A stretch of DNA of 64,000 nt from Diogma glabrata (GCA_963693315.1 OY856186.1:301787144-301851143), one strand, 5' to 3'. Shown: positions 32,281 to 45,400, counted from the first letter of the stretch. The notes: generated by a model not told the origin, from the sequence alone. Numbers and translations are program-made.

Positions 32281-33973
32281 TATATTCTTATTATTGTGCA
32301 TCAAACTAACATATAAATCCCGATTAAAAAAGAAAGAAAGAAAGGTTGCCTGCATTGTTAAATATGAATAACTTCATGATGATGATGAAAATAAAATGTC
32401 ATCCGCCATATTGTATAATATATATTTTATTACATTCTTTTAACCAAGCCTTTTTGTAAATAGCATAATTTTATCTTATAAGTTTTTATGATGCAAAAAA
32501 AATTGATTTATAATTTTCTTATCCAATTTTCACATATTTGGTAGTAAAATAACAATCCGATTATTGAAAAAAACTACTAACGTTCATCTTGTTCGTTAAC
32601 ATTTTCTCGAAACTACTAAAAGTTATTTGTCTAAATAAATAAAATGTTTTTCTGTTAATATTTTATTAAATTGAAAAGAAGTTATGTATGCAAATTTAAA
32701 TCAAAGATTTCGAAAAATTAAATAATATATGTACATATTATATAAATCATTTATATTAATTATCTAATAATAAGAAGTCTTTGGAAATGATGCATTATAT
32801 TTATTCCTCATTTGATATATGGCGTTGTATGGTGCAACATATTTATTCCTTTAATTATTTTTTTATTTGTATATCCATCTATTGTTTCCAATTATTGTTT
32901 AATTGAGGATATACAAATAAAAAAATAATTAAAGAAATCCTGGAAATACAAATTCATAATATGAATATTTATTACTCTTTGAATATATGGCGTGATCCAG
33001 TGCTCGTACAAGGCGTCAACAGCAGCTTGTACAACTCATTTATCTTCTGCAAGATCACTCATAGCTTGGTGATTTATTTTTTATTTAATGCACCTTTTTC
33101 TCAGTCAAATAAATTTAAAAGAAAATTTTTTTGATTTTAAACTTTCATTCAATTTTTTCTAACCATATTTCACTTACAACGGCGTTATCAAGTTTTAAAT
33201 CTAAAATGGACAGACAGACCATACAAAGCTACTAAAAGCACAGTTTTTAGAATAAACAATAAACCACATTTTAACTTACTGCCATTTGTTAAAATAAAAA
33301 TTATAATATTAGCTATAGAAAATGGCGTACATTTTTGTATAATTTAAATTAAATAAGAATTAAAAATGTTTACAAAACACAAAAGTTGTTGGTACTTGGT
33401 AGTGTAACGACCAACAAAAATCTGTTCAGTAGATATTTTCTTTTAAAATCTAAAAACAAACAGTCATCACATTAATCATACCTTACCATTTATCAACAGC
33501 TTAACATCATTTCATAAATAATATCTGACCGTATACAACATTTCACTGTATAAATAAATTCATCTTTTAGTTTATTATTGTATAGCTTTCATTCCAACTC
33601 TATCAACGGATCTTATGTTTGCAATTGATGTTTAATTTAATTTTTTAATGAGAAACAAATATATTTTTTTGTTAAACAGATAAAGAAATAGAGTATATTG
33701 ATTCTGTGCAGGTGTGTTGATCTCGCCATCATTAGTAGGGTACTGCATTTTGTGATGTTTTGGCTAAAATATGTTAGCAATATTAACAATTGATTGAATT
33801 TTGAATGACCGTATAGTTATAATTTGATAGAGTTTATTTGTTTTGTTTTAATAATTTTTCTCTGTCTTGTTTCATATGTTTTTTTTTTATACGGCAGATT
33901 TTAAATGTATGGGTGATGTTTGTTTGAAAAATGAGAATTAAACACAACGATGAGATAAATGGATCTCTTTTTT
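32281..33973. other. AT-rich sequence with one clear inverted repeat
   Basis: At 32849-32876 and 32907-32934 there is a perfect 28-bp inverted repeat (TTTTTTTATTTGTATATCC and its inverse) with a 30-base loop. Either side, TATTTATTCCTCATTTGATA and TATTTATTACTCTTTGAATA, each followed by TATGGCGT, form a direct repeat (about 32799 and 32966). Nothing else was recognised. Confidence 0.55.
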
Positions 33974-34159
33974 TTAGGAAATAAAGTTGTTCTGTGAAAC
34001 GATAATTTTAATTTTACTTAAGTTCCACGTTCCGATTTTACTTAATTTTACTGAAGTTTCACGTTCCGATTCGGTAGTCTGGTCGTTTTTCACGTCCAGG
34101 TAAAATTCTGGTTTTTTGTCCGGGGTTGTTATTCTTTTTCTGATAACCAAATTTAACAT
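33974..34159 (-). CDS. short ORF downstream of a TATA box (doubtful)
   Basis: A minus-strand ORF of 61 codons from ATG 34159 (MLNLVIRKRITTPDKKPEFY onward). The frame is open further upstream to about 34214. It is polar and basic/acidic with no recognised domain. The last third encodes a repeated SKIGTWNLSKIK-type stretch, arising from a ~33-bp tandem repeat (CACGTTCCGATT at about 34026 and 34062). It lies about 95 bases downstream of a TATATAAA box on the same strand. It could be a first exon, a retrotransposon leader ORF or chance. Confidence 0.25.
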   Translation of the reverse strand: MLNLVIRKRITTPDKKPEFYLDVKNDQTTESERETSVKLSKIGTWNLSKIKIIVSQNNFIS

Positions 34160-34199
34160 ATTAGTTATTTCCGGGGTTAGGGTGTTCAACCCAAATTGT

Positions 34200-34490
34200 C
34201 GTGAATAGTTCCGTTCTGCATATTAAGGTCACCAGAAACAACCTTTTTACACGTTTATATAGCGAGCCGCTTGATTCAAGACAGACGCCGCTCCAAACCG
34301 CCCCTGACATGGAGAACAGACGCTTGAGTCGCATTGGTTATAAGGCGCCAATTCGCCGTGATGTAGCGTCATTGACTAAGCAGTTTTTACTCTGCTTGTC
34401 TCCAATACACCAACCTAATTCTGTCAGCAGTACTCAGGCAGCACGCGTGGACGTCGAATTTCGGATTTCGCTACCCAGTTATATTATATA
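34200..34490 (-). promoter_or_regulatory. GC-richer patch with a minus-strand TATA box
   Basis: About 290 bp is clearly richer in G and C than the surrounding DNA, with CpG-containing words on both strands. TATATAAA lies at 34261-34254 on the minus strand, within GCTATATAAACGTG. No initiator motif was found at the expected spacing. The patch could be an insect promoter or the U3 part of an LTR. No partner LTR or primer-binding site was found in the window. The plus-strand frame through it (34201-34491) uses a GTG start and resembles no family. Confidence 0.4.
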
Positions 34491-37400
34491 GTAAATATAT
34501 TATTAACAATATTTGAAAAACTACAATAACATTAAGTTCTTAAGCGATTTTGAAGAAATTTGGTGTATAAGTTTGTAATAAAAACCCAAACAATACATTT
34601 ATAACCAGAAAACATTCGTTCATTGTTTTATTTTAGATTCTGTTCACAAAACTTAATTTTTGCTATATGTCTTACCAAAAACTAAAAATAATTCGGCCAT
34701 ATCAGTTTTTTTCTCAAAAAACTATATATCAGACAATTCCCATAAACCGACACCTGGCACCTAGGAGCGAAAATTTCTGTTCCCTTATATCTTCTAGATA
34801 TATTAATAAAACGTTGAATAAGTAAATTTATTCCAATGACTACCATAACGGAACTGTCAACCAATACAATACATGGTTAAAATAAAATTTGTTGGTTAGA
34901 ATTAAGTTTATTGTTTAGGATTTCAATCAAAATAGACTTACAAAAGAAATTATGTCATTAATTAAAGAAATAAAAAAACAAGTTTCTGTTATTTTTCGTT
35001 AATTAAAGATCGATCATTATCTATTTAGACACGCGGAGAAGGCAAAGGATATAATTAGAACAAAAGAAAATCATGAATACTAATTATATATTTTCAGTAT
35101 GATAGTGACAAAACAAACAAAAGCTTTTGAAATACCAAAAATTAAATCGGCATGGCATATAAAAATAAAATTAAAATATTTATTTACTAGTTTTTTTATG
35201 TGAAGATATGCCAGTAGTATTAAACTGTTGTTGCAAACTAAACTGGTACCACATAACATATAAATTGAACCTAGAGATTATGAAGCCTGTTATTTATGCA
35301 GAGTTTGGTAATAAAAGTCCTCTCACCGTTTTGTTTTTTGAAGCAATACTTAATACGACTATAGAATAACTAGAATAAAAAAGGTGTAACAAAGTAATAT
35401 GTAACATTGTAACATTGTAACAAAAGAAAACATAAAATTATTTTAACTTAACCAACAGTACAACAGTTTTATAAAAGTAACCAGGCAGGTGGTCTTGGCA
35501 AAAGCACATATAGTACTCTAACTGTGATAAAACGTTAAAATTGACTTGGATAGAATTTATGTATGATTAACACAGTTCTTGCTGTTTGAGACGTGATTTT
35601 ATTTCAAAAAAACTGGTGATTTTATTTCCTTAATTCGGGTACTCCACACTTTTTATTTTATTACTCACACAAGTGTTAAAATATATAAAATTCATTCAAT
35701 ATGGATATGAATATGCCATGCCCTTCAGGGTTACTATTTAATATTTATAAAAATATAATTTATGACTTTAACTTTCATTAAAAGAAATAACAAAAAAAAC
35801 AAATTTGCTTCACATCTGTTTCCTTATTTTCCTTTTTTCATTTTTGTATTTATAAATTTTCCTTTTGATTTTCTTTTCATTTAAGTGATGTGATTTTGAT
35901 GGGGGATAAATATTGTATTTCTATTTATTTTTTTTTTATGATTTGATATAAAAAAATATAATATTAATTTTTCGTACAATTTTGATCATATGTTCGAAAT
36001 TGCAGAATTTGTGGTTCAAATTTATGATTTATATTATGCTTAAGGGAAAGTAAGAAGCAATTTGAAAGAAATGATAGACATAATAGTTAAGTTTAAGATT
36101 TTCTATGAATAAATAATATATAAATATATGGAAGATATACTCGAAGGAGTTTGTAATTAGTAGTAAATTTTTAATAGAGGTTGACGATATTGTCAAATTT
36201 TATCTTAACGGTGTTTGAATTCAATATATATAAAAAATTACACTTGCTACTACAATTCTGATGATTAATTAATAAATTTAACATTATTTTTCTTTAAAGG
36301 TAAACTAATCAATTTAAGAGGAAAAACAGCTTTAAGGTCTTTGTATCCTGATTATCAAAAAAAGAAACAAATTCTAACAGATAAGTTTAACACAATTTTT
36401 GCTGACCAGTAATCTACACTGTTTGAAATTTAAATATTCCTTTAAAATTTAATTGAACCATTAATAATGAATACAAAAGCTTCAACGCTGATTTTTAGCC
36501 TGATAAAAATAATTTCGTATACATTTTACAATTGATAAAAAATCTAAATCTTCCGCTTTTTTAAATAACAGGAAGTTTTTCTCGTTACCTTAATTTTTTT
36601 TTACATCGTTTTTATTTCCTTTTAATTTATTCAATTTCAAAAATTACAGAAAATTTTAAAAGGAAAAATCAACAACAACTAACGATTATGGTGTATTATT
36701 TTAAGGAAATTGATAAAAAAAAGTTCCATTGTTTGTGCATGGAAAATATAAATCACTTCAATCAAAATTGACATGACTGATGATAACGATGATGATGGTG
36801 ATAGGAAATTTGAAATAATTTTTACGCTGTTAATCGTTTAAATTAAATGAATTTTTAATTATGATTATGACTTTGCTAGATATTTTGAATTGATTTGTCT
36901 AGACCTGAAAAAAATCGGTTAAATTTTCTAATTATGATGTATCATCAATCATGTTTTTGTTGATTGTGAAATTCTAATTATCAAAAATGTGATTAATAGT
37001 CTTAACGAAAACAAATTGTCTTTAACAAACAATTTTCAAATTAAGTCAAAGCGGGTTTTCAATTTTTGTTGCATTAAATTATGTCGTAACTTCACACACG
37101 CTTGCAACAATCAATCATATATGTGCTAGGAGTCACAATAACTATTTATTCACTTTTTTTTTATTTTCAAAGCATTCTTTTAGGCGTCAGAATTTCCAGA
37201 TGAAAAAAATTTCTAGTGCTGCGGTATGTGTACTCCTTAGGTTAACTTTACACTAGTACACAACGATGAGGATCTCTGAACTTTTATCAAAAGTTTCTGG
37301 TTGACAATTTTATTATGGGTTGGCTAACATTAGTTGAACTTTCGAGTTGTATTTTGGTTGGCAATCGAATTGTAATTCTGTTATTTTAGTCATATGAATT

Positions 37401-37545
37401 TTGGATAAAAATTTAATAAACTCAACCAATTTCTGTAGTAATCGTTAAAAACTTATAGATTTTGATGTATGGAAAGCAATGGAATCTAAAATGTATTTTT
37501 GTAAACCAAATTTTTTTTTGTTCTCAATAATTAAAGCTAAGATTT
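34491..37545. other. AT-rich sequence, no feature recognised
   Basis: No gene, RNA or repeat shared with the window was seen in 3 kb. Small tandem runs occur: GTAACATT x3 near 35400 and a GATGATGATGG run near 36790. Confidence 0.5.
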
Positions 37546-37800
37546 AGAATTATATGAAGACTCAATTATTTGAGCAAGCAATAGCGTTCCATCACCAATG
37601 AATATACAAAAAATTAAATTGACGGTGCTACTGTTGGTTGAATAGACTTCATTTGCTAGCACCGCTAAGATATCAGATATCCATGAGATATCCATGTCCA
37701 GTAATATCTTATGGATATTGTCTGTAGTGTGTGATATCTCATGTTAACTGATACATCAATTGCAGGGGCTGTAGTACGTGGAACTCTCTCGCTCGTAGAC
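37546..37800 (+). repeat. dispersed repeat C, copy 2 of 3
   Basis: GAGCAAGCAATAGCG and CATCACCAATGAATAT near the start, then AGATATC repeats, CAGTAATATCTTATGG, ATCTCATGTTAACTGATACA and a GTCG/GTAG end, in the same order as at 52390-52590. It contains an extra internal run of GATATC words not seen in the other copies. Confidence 0.65.
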
Positions 37801-39267
37801 TGTAGAGCCAAAACTTAAAAAAAAATACAAATCAAGTAAATTTGATTCTTCCATGGAATACAAACAACTCTTTACTTCTTTACATGAGTATCAGATTTTT
37901 TATTAGTCGTACAACATTATCCCAGGAAGCACATTTTAATATTGTGTAGATACACAATAAACTCTAAAAAACATAAATTACAAGAAATCTGAAATGAAAA
38001 ACATTATAATTTTTTAAATAATTAATTAAAACTGTTAATTATTTTAATGTTATCATCGAAGAAAGAATATAAATTTTCATTTAATTCTTTTTTGTCATTT
38101 TCCAATTCGAGGAAAAATTTTCAGAAAATATATTCAGATATAAGCATAAGAACTAGAGACAATACATAAAATTATTTTTATTTAATATGCTGAAAAATTG
38201 TATTAAGAATTTATTGATACAACTAAAATAAATTAGTGATCGTTGTTTTTCATTTAATTAGGCTGTAACGCAGTTAATTAAAATTATTAATTATTTAAGC
38301 ACATAATTCAATTTTAGTGTCATTGATTTGTTTGATTAAGAAATACAAATATTTTAATGATAAAATAAAAGTTTCGCTTCGATTTAACTCAACTGTTTCC
38401 ACATTTCATATTGACCTTTGCAAGAATTACAAAAAGTTATTTCAAATCCATTGTTCATTACCACAAAATGTTATTCTTAAGAATGGTATTCAAAATCAGA
38501 ATTCGGTAGATTAATCTTCACTCTCGTTAACCAAAATTTTAAAAATTAAAACAGCAAAACACAAAAAATGAAAAAACATTAAAATTTGCTTTTCAAAAAA
38601 TGCGTAAAAAAATTTCATAAACTTAACAAAGCATAAATCTTAAGAGTTATAAGATGTAGGTGTTTTGAATATTTTAACAATAAAAAATGGGTCAGCTTTA
38701 AATTAAAGCAAATGAAACACAATTGAAGGCAGCTAAAAGACTACAATTATTACCCTATTTATCTTCAATATAATAAATATGAAAACATTAAAAGAATTAA
38801 ATATCATGATATTTATTTGTACAAAAATCACAGCATGTAGGATGTAATTAAAGAAGAGGTGAGAAGTGTGAGCGCATAACTCTATAGTTCAAAGGTACCT
38901 ATAATTAAAACAAATAGCGCTAAAAAAAATTAATTGGACTGTTAGTTCAACTATTAATTCTAATAATAAACCATTTATGCTCTAACAAACCTTCACCAAC
39001 AAACAATCTACTTCGTCGTCAATCTTTAAAAACAATTCAATTATTATCTGTATTTCTTAATATATTTGGGTTTGGTGATGTGGACTTTTAATGTCTAAAC
39101 CAAATAAAAAAAGTCCGAGCGGCAGGTATATCGGCTAGAAATAGGTAGATTTCGGGATCAGACAGTTATGTGTGTAACTAGAATCAGATTTATCAGATTA
39201 CTTTATAAAAAACACTAATTAAAAACAGAAGTATTAAACAAACTTTAAAAATAAACATTATTTTAAA
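37801..39267. other. AT-rich sequence, no feature recognised
   Basis: A 65-codon plus-strand ORF at 38317-38514 has no recognisable domain. Nothing else was seen. Confidence 0.45.
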
Positions 39268-40384
<1,117 letters not shown>

Positions 40385-40445
40385 CAAAAAAATCGGCCTA
40401 GTGCGAATAAAATTCGCTCACAGAGAGTTCCGTGAACGGAAAAGA
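40385..40445 (+). repeat. terminal fragment resembling the start of repeat D
   Basis: AAAAATCGGCCTAGTGCGAA, AATTCGCTCACAGAGAGTTCC corresponds to GTCAGGCAAGTGCGAATATA and ATTCACTTGCAGAGGATTCC at 50588-50628. Sequence of this kind (AAGTGCGA...TTCGC...GTTCCG) is widespread in insect genomes. The rest of the element is not evident downstream. Confidence 0.5.
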
Positions 40446-41095
40446 GCATAATATCATAAATAATTGCCAAAAAGTTGTGTTGCAAAGTCTTTATATTACC
40501 AGAAAAATAGGCACATAAAATTAAATTTTTTCCTTTTAAATGTCAGTAGTAATGTCAATTGAAAATTGATCGAAATGATACAAACAATGATAAATGGTTA
40601 ATCTTAACCATAAAAATAAAGGTTAAGATTTGAAAATACATACAAATAATAATTCAATAATAATCGACAATAATTTAGAAACTGTGAGGTACCAAATTCT
40701 AAAAAAACATACCACTGTTTTCTAAATTGTGTTCTTTCAAATGAGTTGGATCATTTCAGTCAAAAAAGCTTTTTTTACCCGTCCCCAATCTCATACCCTA
40801 AATACACTTAAGAATTTGCTATATTTTTCGTTAAAAAGATTGACAACTGACAGTTTAGGGGTAGTCAAAATGGAGCTTGTTGGACTATATTTCAAAAATA
40901 TTGGAAGTTTGGCGGCCACAGATTTCAAACTTCGTACAAAATATGATCGAATTATCTTCGTTATTGTGAGCTCTCTATGTAAAAAAAAAGAAAATAGAAA
41001 CAAAATATAAGAAAAAAAGAAAGTTCATAATTTTAAATTCTAATAAATGAAAAACAAGAGACAAAGATAATCGAGCAGAATCATTTAGATAGTAG
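40446..41095. other. AT-rich sequence, unassigned
   Basis: A 93-codon plus-strand ORF at 40729-41010 overlaps a 70-codon minus ORF. Neither resembles a known domain, so no gene is called. Confidence 0.35.
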
Positions 41096-41588
41096 GAGGT
41101 TACAGAATTTCAACGGCAGCACAGCATAAAATTCCTCTAAGTCCTAAATCCTGTCCGGTATATATAAAACCGCATCGCATACCTCATTCAACAAAAAAAA
41201 ATCAATAGACAAATTGAAAAAATGCTGGAGAAAAATGTAATCGAAAGCTTTATTAGTGCTTGGAATAGTCCACTATTGTAAGTTCCCTAAAAATCGGCTG
41301 ATGATGAAATGTAGTTGAGGGTTATCGTTGACTTAAGACGTTTGAATCATTTAACATAAGATGATGTATATCTTTACCCAATATAATTCAGATTCTAGAT
41401 CAACTTGGCAAATCAAATTATTTTTTAACATAGGACTTGGCAAACGGCTGCCATCAAATAGCTATAAATCTGGCTGATAAGGTTAAAACAGCATTTTCTA
41501 CTGAAATTGGACATTCGTTTCAAACGAATGCATTTTGGAGTTAAAGGAGGAGCATCTACGTTTCAGCGTGCAATGAACAATGCATAAA
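41096..41588 (+). pseudogene. Ty3/Gypsy reverse transcriptase relic
   Basis: Read across changing frames, the segment follows the N-terminal half of Gypsy-type RT. In order: a PVYIKPHRIPHS motif (about 41155), IEKMLEKNVIE then SAWNSPLL (about 41214-41280), VIVDLRRLNHLT (about 41325-41355), a degraded YPxxxI...LDQL stretch, and FGVKGGASTFQRAMNN (about 41535-41582). The catalytic YxDD segment lies beyond the break. Multiple frameshifts and stops show it is long dead. No LTR, integrase or gag was found. It ends abruptly where the minisatellite repeat J begins. Confidence 0.8.
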
Positions 41589-42232
41589 AAAAATACTTTT
41601 TTCAAAATGTATTCCAAAAATATTACAAAATCAAAAATTAAAACGTTTTTCCAAAATTCTGATAATATTCCAAAAATTCAAACTTTTTCGAAAATCCTAA
41701 AAATATTACAAAAATTATAAATAAATCAAATAAACAAACTTTTTCAAAATTCCAAAAATTATAATAAAATCAAAAATAAAATTGTTTTTTAAATTTCAAA
41801 AATATTTCAAAAATTATTATAAAATCAAAAATTTCCATGTCCAATTTCATACTCTCATTTCATGTCATACAAATAATTAATTTTATTTTTTCCAAAATGT
41901 TGGGTAAATAACTGTAAATTCTTTTGACACACTTGACAACATCTTTTTGGCTAACCTAGAATGCAATAATCTAGTTTTTGGTCTCACATACCAATTCCAA
42001 CCATAAAGATTTCTCTAAATTCAATGTTACTACTCATTATTACTTTAAACAAACGTTTTTTTACCAAAAAATATGCATTCCATTTTGGACACATTTTCGG
42101 TACAGTTATTGAACACATCGTCCTTTCAGACCTGTTTATAGAGTATACTTATTTTAAGAAAATCCAATTTTTAAATCCTTCCAGTGGTTTTCTAGATTTC
42201 GTCAGTTGTGACGACCGGCCTTTTCGGATTTT
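41583..42232 (+). repeat. minisatellite-plus-hairpin repeat J, copy 2, truncated
   Basis: It has the same parts as copies 1 and 3: CAAAAATTA/AAAC-TTTTTC array (41583-41825), CCATGTCCAATTTCAT, one TTTTGACACACTTGACAACA unit, CTCACATACCAATTCCAACC, TTTTCGGTACAGTTATTG, and CAGTGGTTTTCTAGATTTCG. It breaks off after GTTGTGACG at about 42222, so the 3' hairpin is missing. The break is directly followed by the inverted structure at 42254. Confidence 0.75.
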
Positions 42233-42253
42233 ACAATGCGAACGAGGCACGAG

Positions 42254-43456
42254 CGAGCATGGCAAATTTGATAGAGAATAATATTAATTAAGCACGAAAC
42301 CAATACAACGTTTTATTCTTCCGCAGAGTAACATGTATTAACTTAAATTGAATTATTTTAAAATTCATTGACAAAACAAGTAAAACGAATAAGAAAAACC
42401 AATGAATTTTATTTTATTTTTTGTACCATGCATTAGTTCCAAACATTTAAATAAATTTTATTGAGTTTCGATACCTATTTAATTGTTTGGTATTTTGAAA
42501 ATACAATGACCTACAACGAAAGACATCAAAGTTCTAACTACTATTACTAATGAGAATTGAGGGACTAAACACAATAATAAAAAATACTACCTTTTTCATA
42601 ATGGAAATTAATTTCAGTTTTTTCATAGTAACGTTTGTCTTTTTCAATATTTGAGAGATGGACATGCGCATTAGTTTGAATTTATTGTTTTTGATATAAG
42701 CAAAGTGAAAATATTTTTTTTGATTGTTTATAAAATAAAATCAAGTTATTTAGAAAATACAATTAAAAAAGATTTGCTTCAAAGTTCAAAACAATCAGAT
42801 AAATTGTTTAACCTTCCGGCAACTATAAATAAAGGTTTATTTTAAGAACCATAGTTAGGTGCGTTATTAGCCTTAATAAAATAAAATAAGCAGCGATTAT
42901 TTTAATTTTGTTGCATAAATCCATCGGAACACAATAAAACCATTTATTTGATTTTATTGAACTCTGAAATATTTTTTTTTTTTAGAAATAATTTGAATGT
43001 ATTTTATAAAACAATCAACAAACAGTTTTGGATATGATTATATAAAAAAGAATAAATACAAATTAATGCGCATGTAAATTAATGCGAAAAAGGTAAACGC
43101 TACTATGAATAAATCAAATAGAATTTCCATTGTGAAAAAATTAGTTCTTTTACGATTTCTTGGTTTCTCAATTCTCATTAGTATATATAAAATTTGATCT
43201 CTTTCATTGTAGGTCATTTCATTTTAAAATACCAAACAATTAAATAGGTATCGGAATTGAATAAAAATTATTTAATTGTTTTAAATTAATGGTGCAAACA
43301 AAGAAAAGTAAAATTCGTTGTTTTTTATTTCTATTCGTTTTGCTTGTTTTACCAATGAGATTTAAAATAATTAAAACTCTGCCGAAAGGATAAAACGTTG
43401 TATTGAGCTCGTGTTTAATGATTTTATTCTCTCGCAAATTTGCAAACTATTGCTCG
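42254..43456. mobile_element. 1.2-kb foldback with ~500-bp diverged arms
   Basis: The ends CGAGCA (42254) and TGCTCG (43456) are followed inward by GCAAATTTG, AGAGAATAA, ATACAACGTTTTAT, AAAACAAG-AAAACGAAT, ATACCTATTTAATTGTTTGG, ATGACCTACAA-GAAAGA, CTAATGAGAATTGAG and ATGCGCATTA on both arms. Pairing continues to about 42810 on the left and 42950 on the right. Between them lies one arm of a second inverted repeat (see 42812-43713). The arms contain no transposase. The 65-codon minus ORF at 43240-43437 is within an arm. Confidence 0.75.
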
Positions 43457-43713
43457 AAAAATAAAATATATCATTCAACTCTGACCCAATAAAATAGCAA
43501 TAATGTGTTCGCAGTAATCGCGCAAGAGAATAAAATTATATAAGTAATGTAATATTAATATTATTATATTAATATTATTATATCAATAATATAATACTAA
43601 TATTATTATATTAATAATATAATTTTAATATTATTATATTAAGACTAATAACGCACACAACTATGGTTTTAAAAAAAAACAAAAATAAGCCTGTATTTGA
43701 AGGTGCCGGAAGG
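42812..43713. repeat. CCTTCCGGC inverted-repeat pair interleaved with the foldback
   Basis: The left arm CCTTCCGGCAACTATAAATA, CATAGTTAGGTGCGTTATTAG (42812-42880) matches the inverse of the right arm AATAACGCACACAACTATGG, AGGTGCCGGAAGG (43640-43713). About 70 bp pair on each side. The left arm sits in the centre of the 42254-43456 foldback while the right arm lies outside it, so the two structures overlap without nesting. The ends look like MITE TIRs. Confidence 0.7.
43545..43640. repeat. AT-only self-complementary tract
   Basis: Repeated TAATATTATTATATTAATAT words in alternating orientation form multiple overlapping palindromes. This is probably a simple-sequence expansion next to the CCTTCCGGC right arm. 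Confidence 0.85.
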
Positions 43714-44199
43714 CTATTTATTTTTTTTTTCAAATATTCACAAATTGAATTTGTGCTTCAAATTTGATGATTTCCTTCGCATTAAAAATAAAAACAAATA
43801 ATTTTTCTGAATGGTTTGACCAATTATGCAAGTATTGTTATTAAAATAAATAAAATGGATGACGAACAAGTACTAACTTTTTTCTCCATATGGAATGAAA
43901 GAAAATAATTAAATCTACGCCAAAGGAGTGAAATAAAAAATAAAAATTTTACTCTTACCAGTAAGAATTATATTAAAAATATATAATACATTTTTTTGTT
44001 TTTCGTGAGTGAAAATTTGTTCACGTAAACATCTCGCGTAGGAAATACAATTTTTACAACGATAGTTAATATCGTTTATATATTATAAATAATATTAATT
44101 ATATTATTTATAATATATAATATATAAATTATAAATTCATAATAAAATATTTATTATAAATTTATAACATCAGAAATCAACAACATTAGTCATAACATT
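43714..44199. other. AT-rich sequence with a 15-bp AT palindrome
   Basis: TATATTATAAATAAT (44079-44093) and ATTATTTATAATATA (44103-44117) are exact inverses. No gene was seen. Confidence 0.5.
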
Positions 44200-44920
44200 T
44201 AAATTAATATTCTATTTTTTCATGGATGGTTTGATTTAAAATTTTTTATCAAAGTAATCTCGAATTCAAAATTTCATTATCCAATCAAACTATTTGTTAT
44301 GTTTTGTTAACATAGTTATACAACAATGCAAAATTTCATAGTCCAATCAGCTTATTTGTTAGTTTTTGTTGTCATAGTTATATGATTTGCTTGAAAAAAT
44401 AACAAAATAACAAATGTTACTTTAATGCCGCCATAAAAATTCGTTACTTTACAGCCGCTTTGATTATAAGTCAAAAAAGTAATACTTTAACTAGCCCCAT
44501 AGCGGCAGTAATGTTAAACTTTACAGCCATTTGCCGAAAATCTTTAATAAATTACAAGAAAATGCCATAGCTACAACAATTTGTATAACTATCAATAATT
44601 CAAAATTTCATAATCTAATCAGATTATTTCTTATTTTTTGTTGTCATAGTTATATGATTTGCTTGAAAAAATAACAAAATAACAAATGTTACTTTAATGC
44701 CGCCATAAAAATATAATAAAAATTCGTTACTTAACAGCCGCTTTGATTATAAGTCAAAAAAGTAATACTTTAACTAGCTCCATAGCGGCAGTAATGTTAA
44801 ACTTTACAGCCGTTTGCCGAAAATCTTTATTAAATTACAAGAAAATGCCATAGCTACAACAATTTGTTATTTAGTGAAAATGATTTTAACCTAATGGAAA
44901 AACAATAACAAATCACAAGA
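44200..44920 (+). repeat. repeat G with a 272-bp tandem duplication
   Basis: TGTTGTCATAGTTATATGAT occurs at 44367 and 44639, and everything from AATTTCATA through AAATAACAAATGTTACTTTA, ACAGCCGCTTTGATTATAAG, CATAGCGGCAGTAATGTTAA and GCCGAAAATCTTTA is present twice at that spacing. The second unit has a small AT insertion. It matches the inverse of 15612-15957. Its left part (TATTCTATTTTTTCATGG) links it to the 14.88-kb element. No ORF is present. Confidence 0.8.
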
Positions 44921-44984
44921 GATTAAGCTTGCACGAAAATAAAATTTGTATATCTATATACCATCGTAGAAAAAAAATTTAATT

Positions 44985-45240
44985 TTTATTCGCCTATATA
45001 TTAAATTGGTACTCTATTACTGTGGTTTGCGGCCGTAAAGTTTCACTTTTTAACCATATATTTTGTTGTCATAGTTGCGTCCAAAAAAGTAAGAAACATT
45101 TGTATTTGCTTAAATTCTATAAAAAATAGAAATTTTTATCAAGCAACCTTAAAATTCAAAATCTCACAATTCAATTAAATTTAGTGTTATCATTTGTTGT
45201 CAAAACTGTTGTGTCCGAGCAATAAAATTTAAAACAGCAA
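44985..45240 (+). repeat. repeat G-related segment, copy with inverse partner at 56.6 kb
   Basis: TTTATTCGCC-TATATATTA, TTACTGTG-TTTGCGGCCGTAA, AGT-TCACTTTTTAACCAT, TTTTGTTGTCATAGTTGCGTCC, ACATTTGTATTTG-TTAAATTC and ATCATTTGTTGTCA appear in this order and, inverted, at 56620-56885. The TTTGTTGTCATAG and GCCGTAAAG words tie it loosely to the adjacent tandem duplication. Confidence 0.7.
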
Positions 45241-45261
45241 GAGAAAAAATAGTAGCTGCAT

Positions 45262-45400
45262 AGTGGTTTATTTATTTATTTATTTTTAAAGTAACAAACA
45301 AGCAAATCTGAATATGCAGTGGATTAATTGTCCCTTGAAGTCAGATTTACTACAGAAAAAAATATAATATTATAAAACATATAAGCACACTTAACAATTT
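45262..45400 (-). mobile_element. possible LINE 3' end, minus strand
   Basis: On the minus strand the segment ends in TTTAAAAATAAATAAATAAA, a tail like that of LINE-B. The upstream minus-strand sequence (CTGACTTCAAGGGACAATTAA) is not the LINE-B 3' UTR, so it would be another family. No RT sequence could be recognised further upstream (to 45600), so this rests on the tail alone. Confidence 0.3.
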
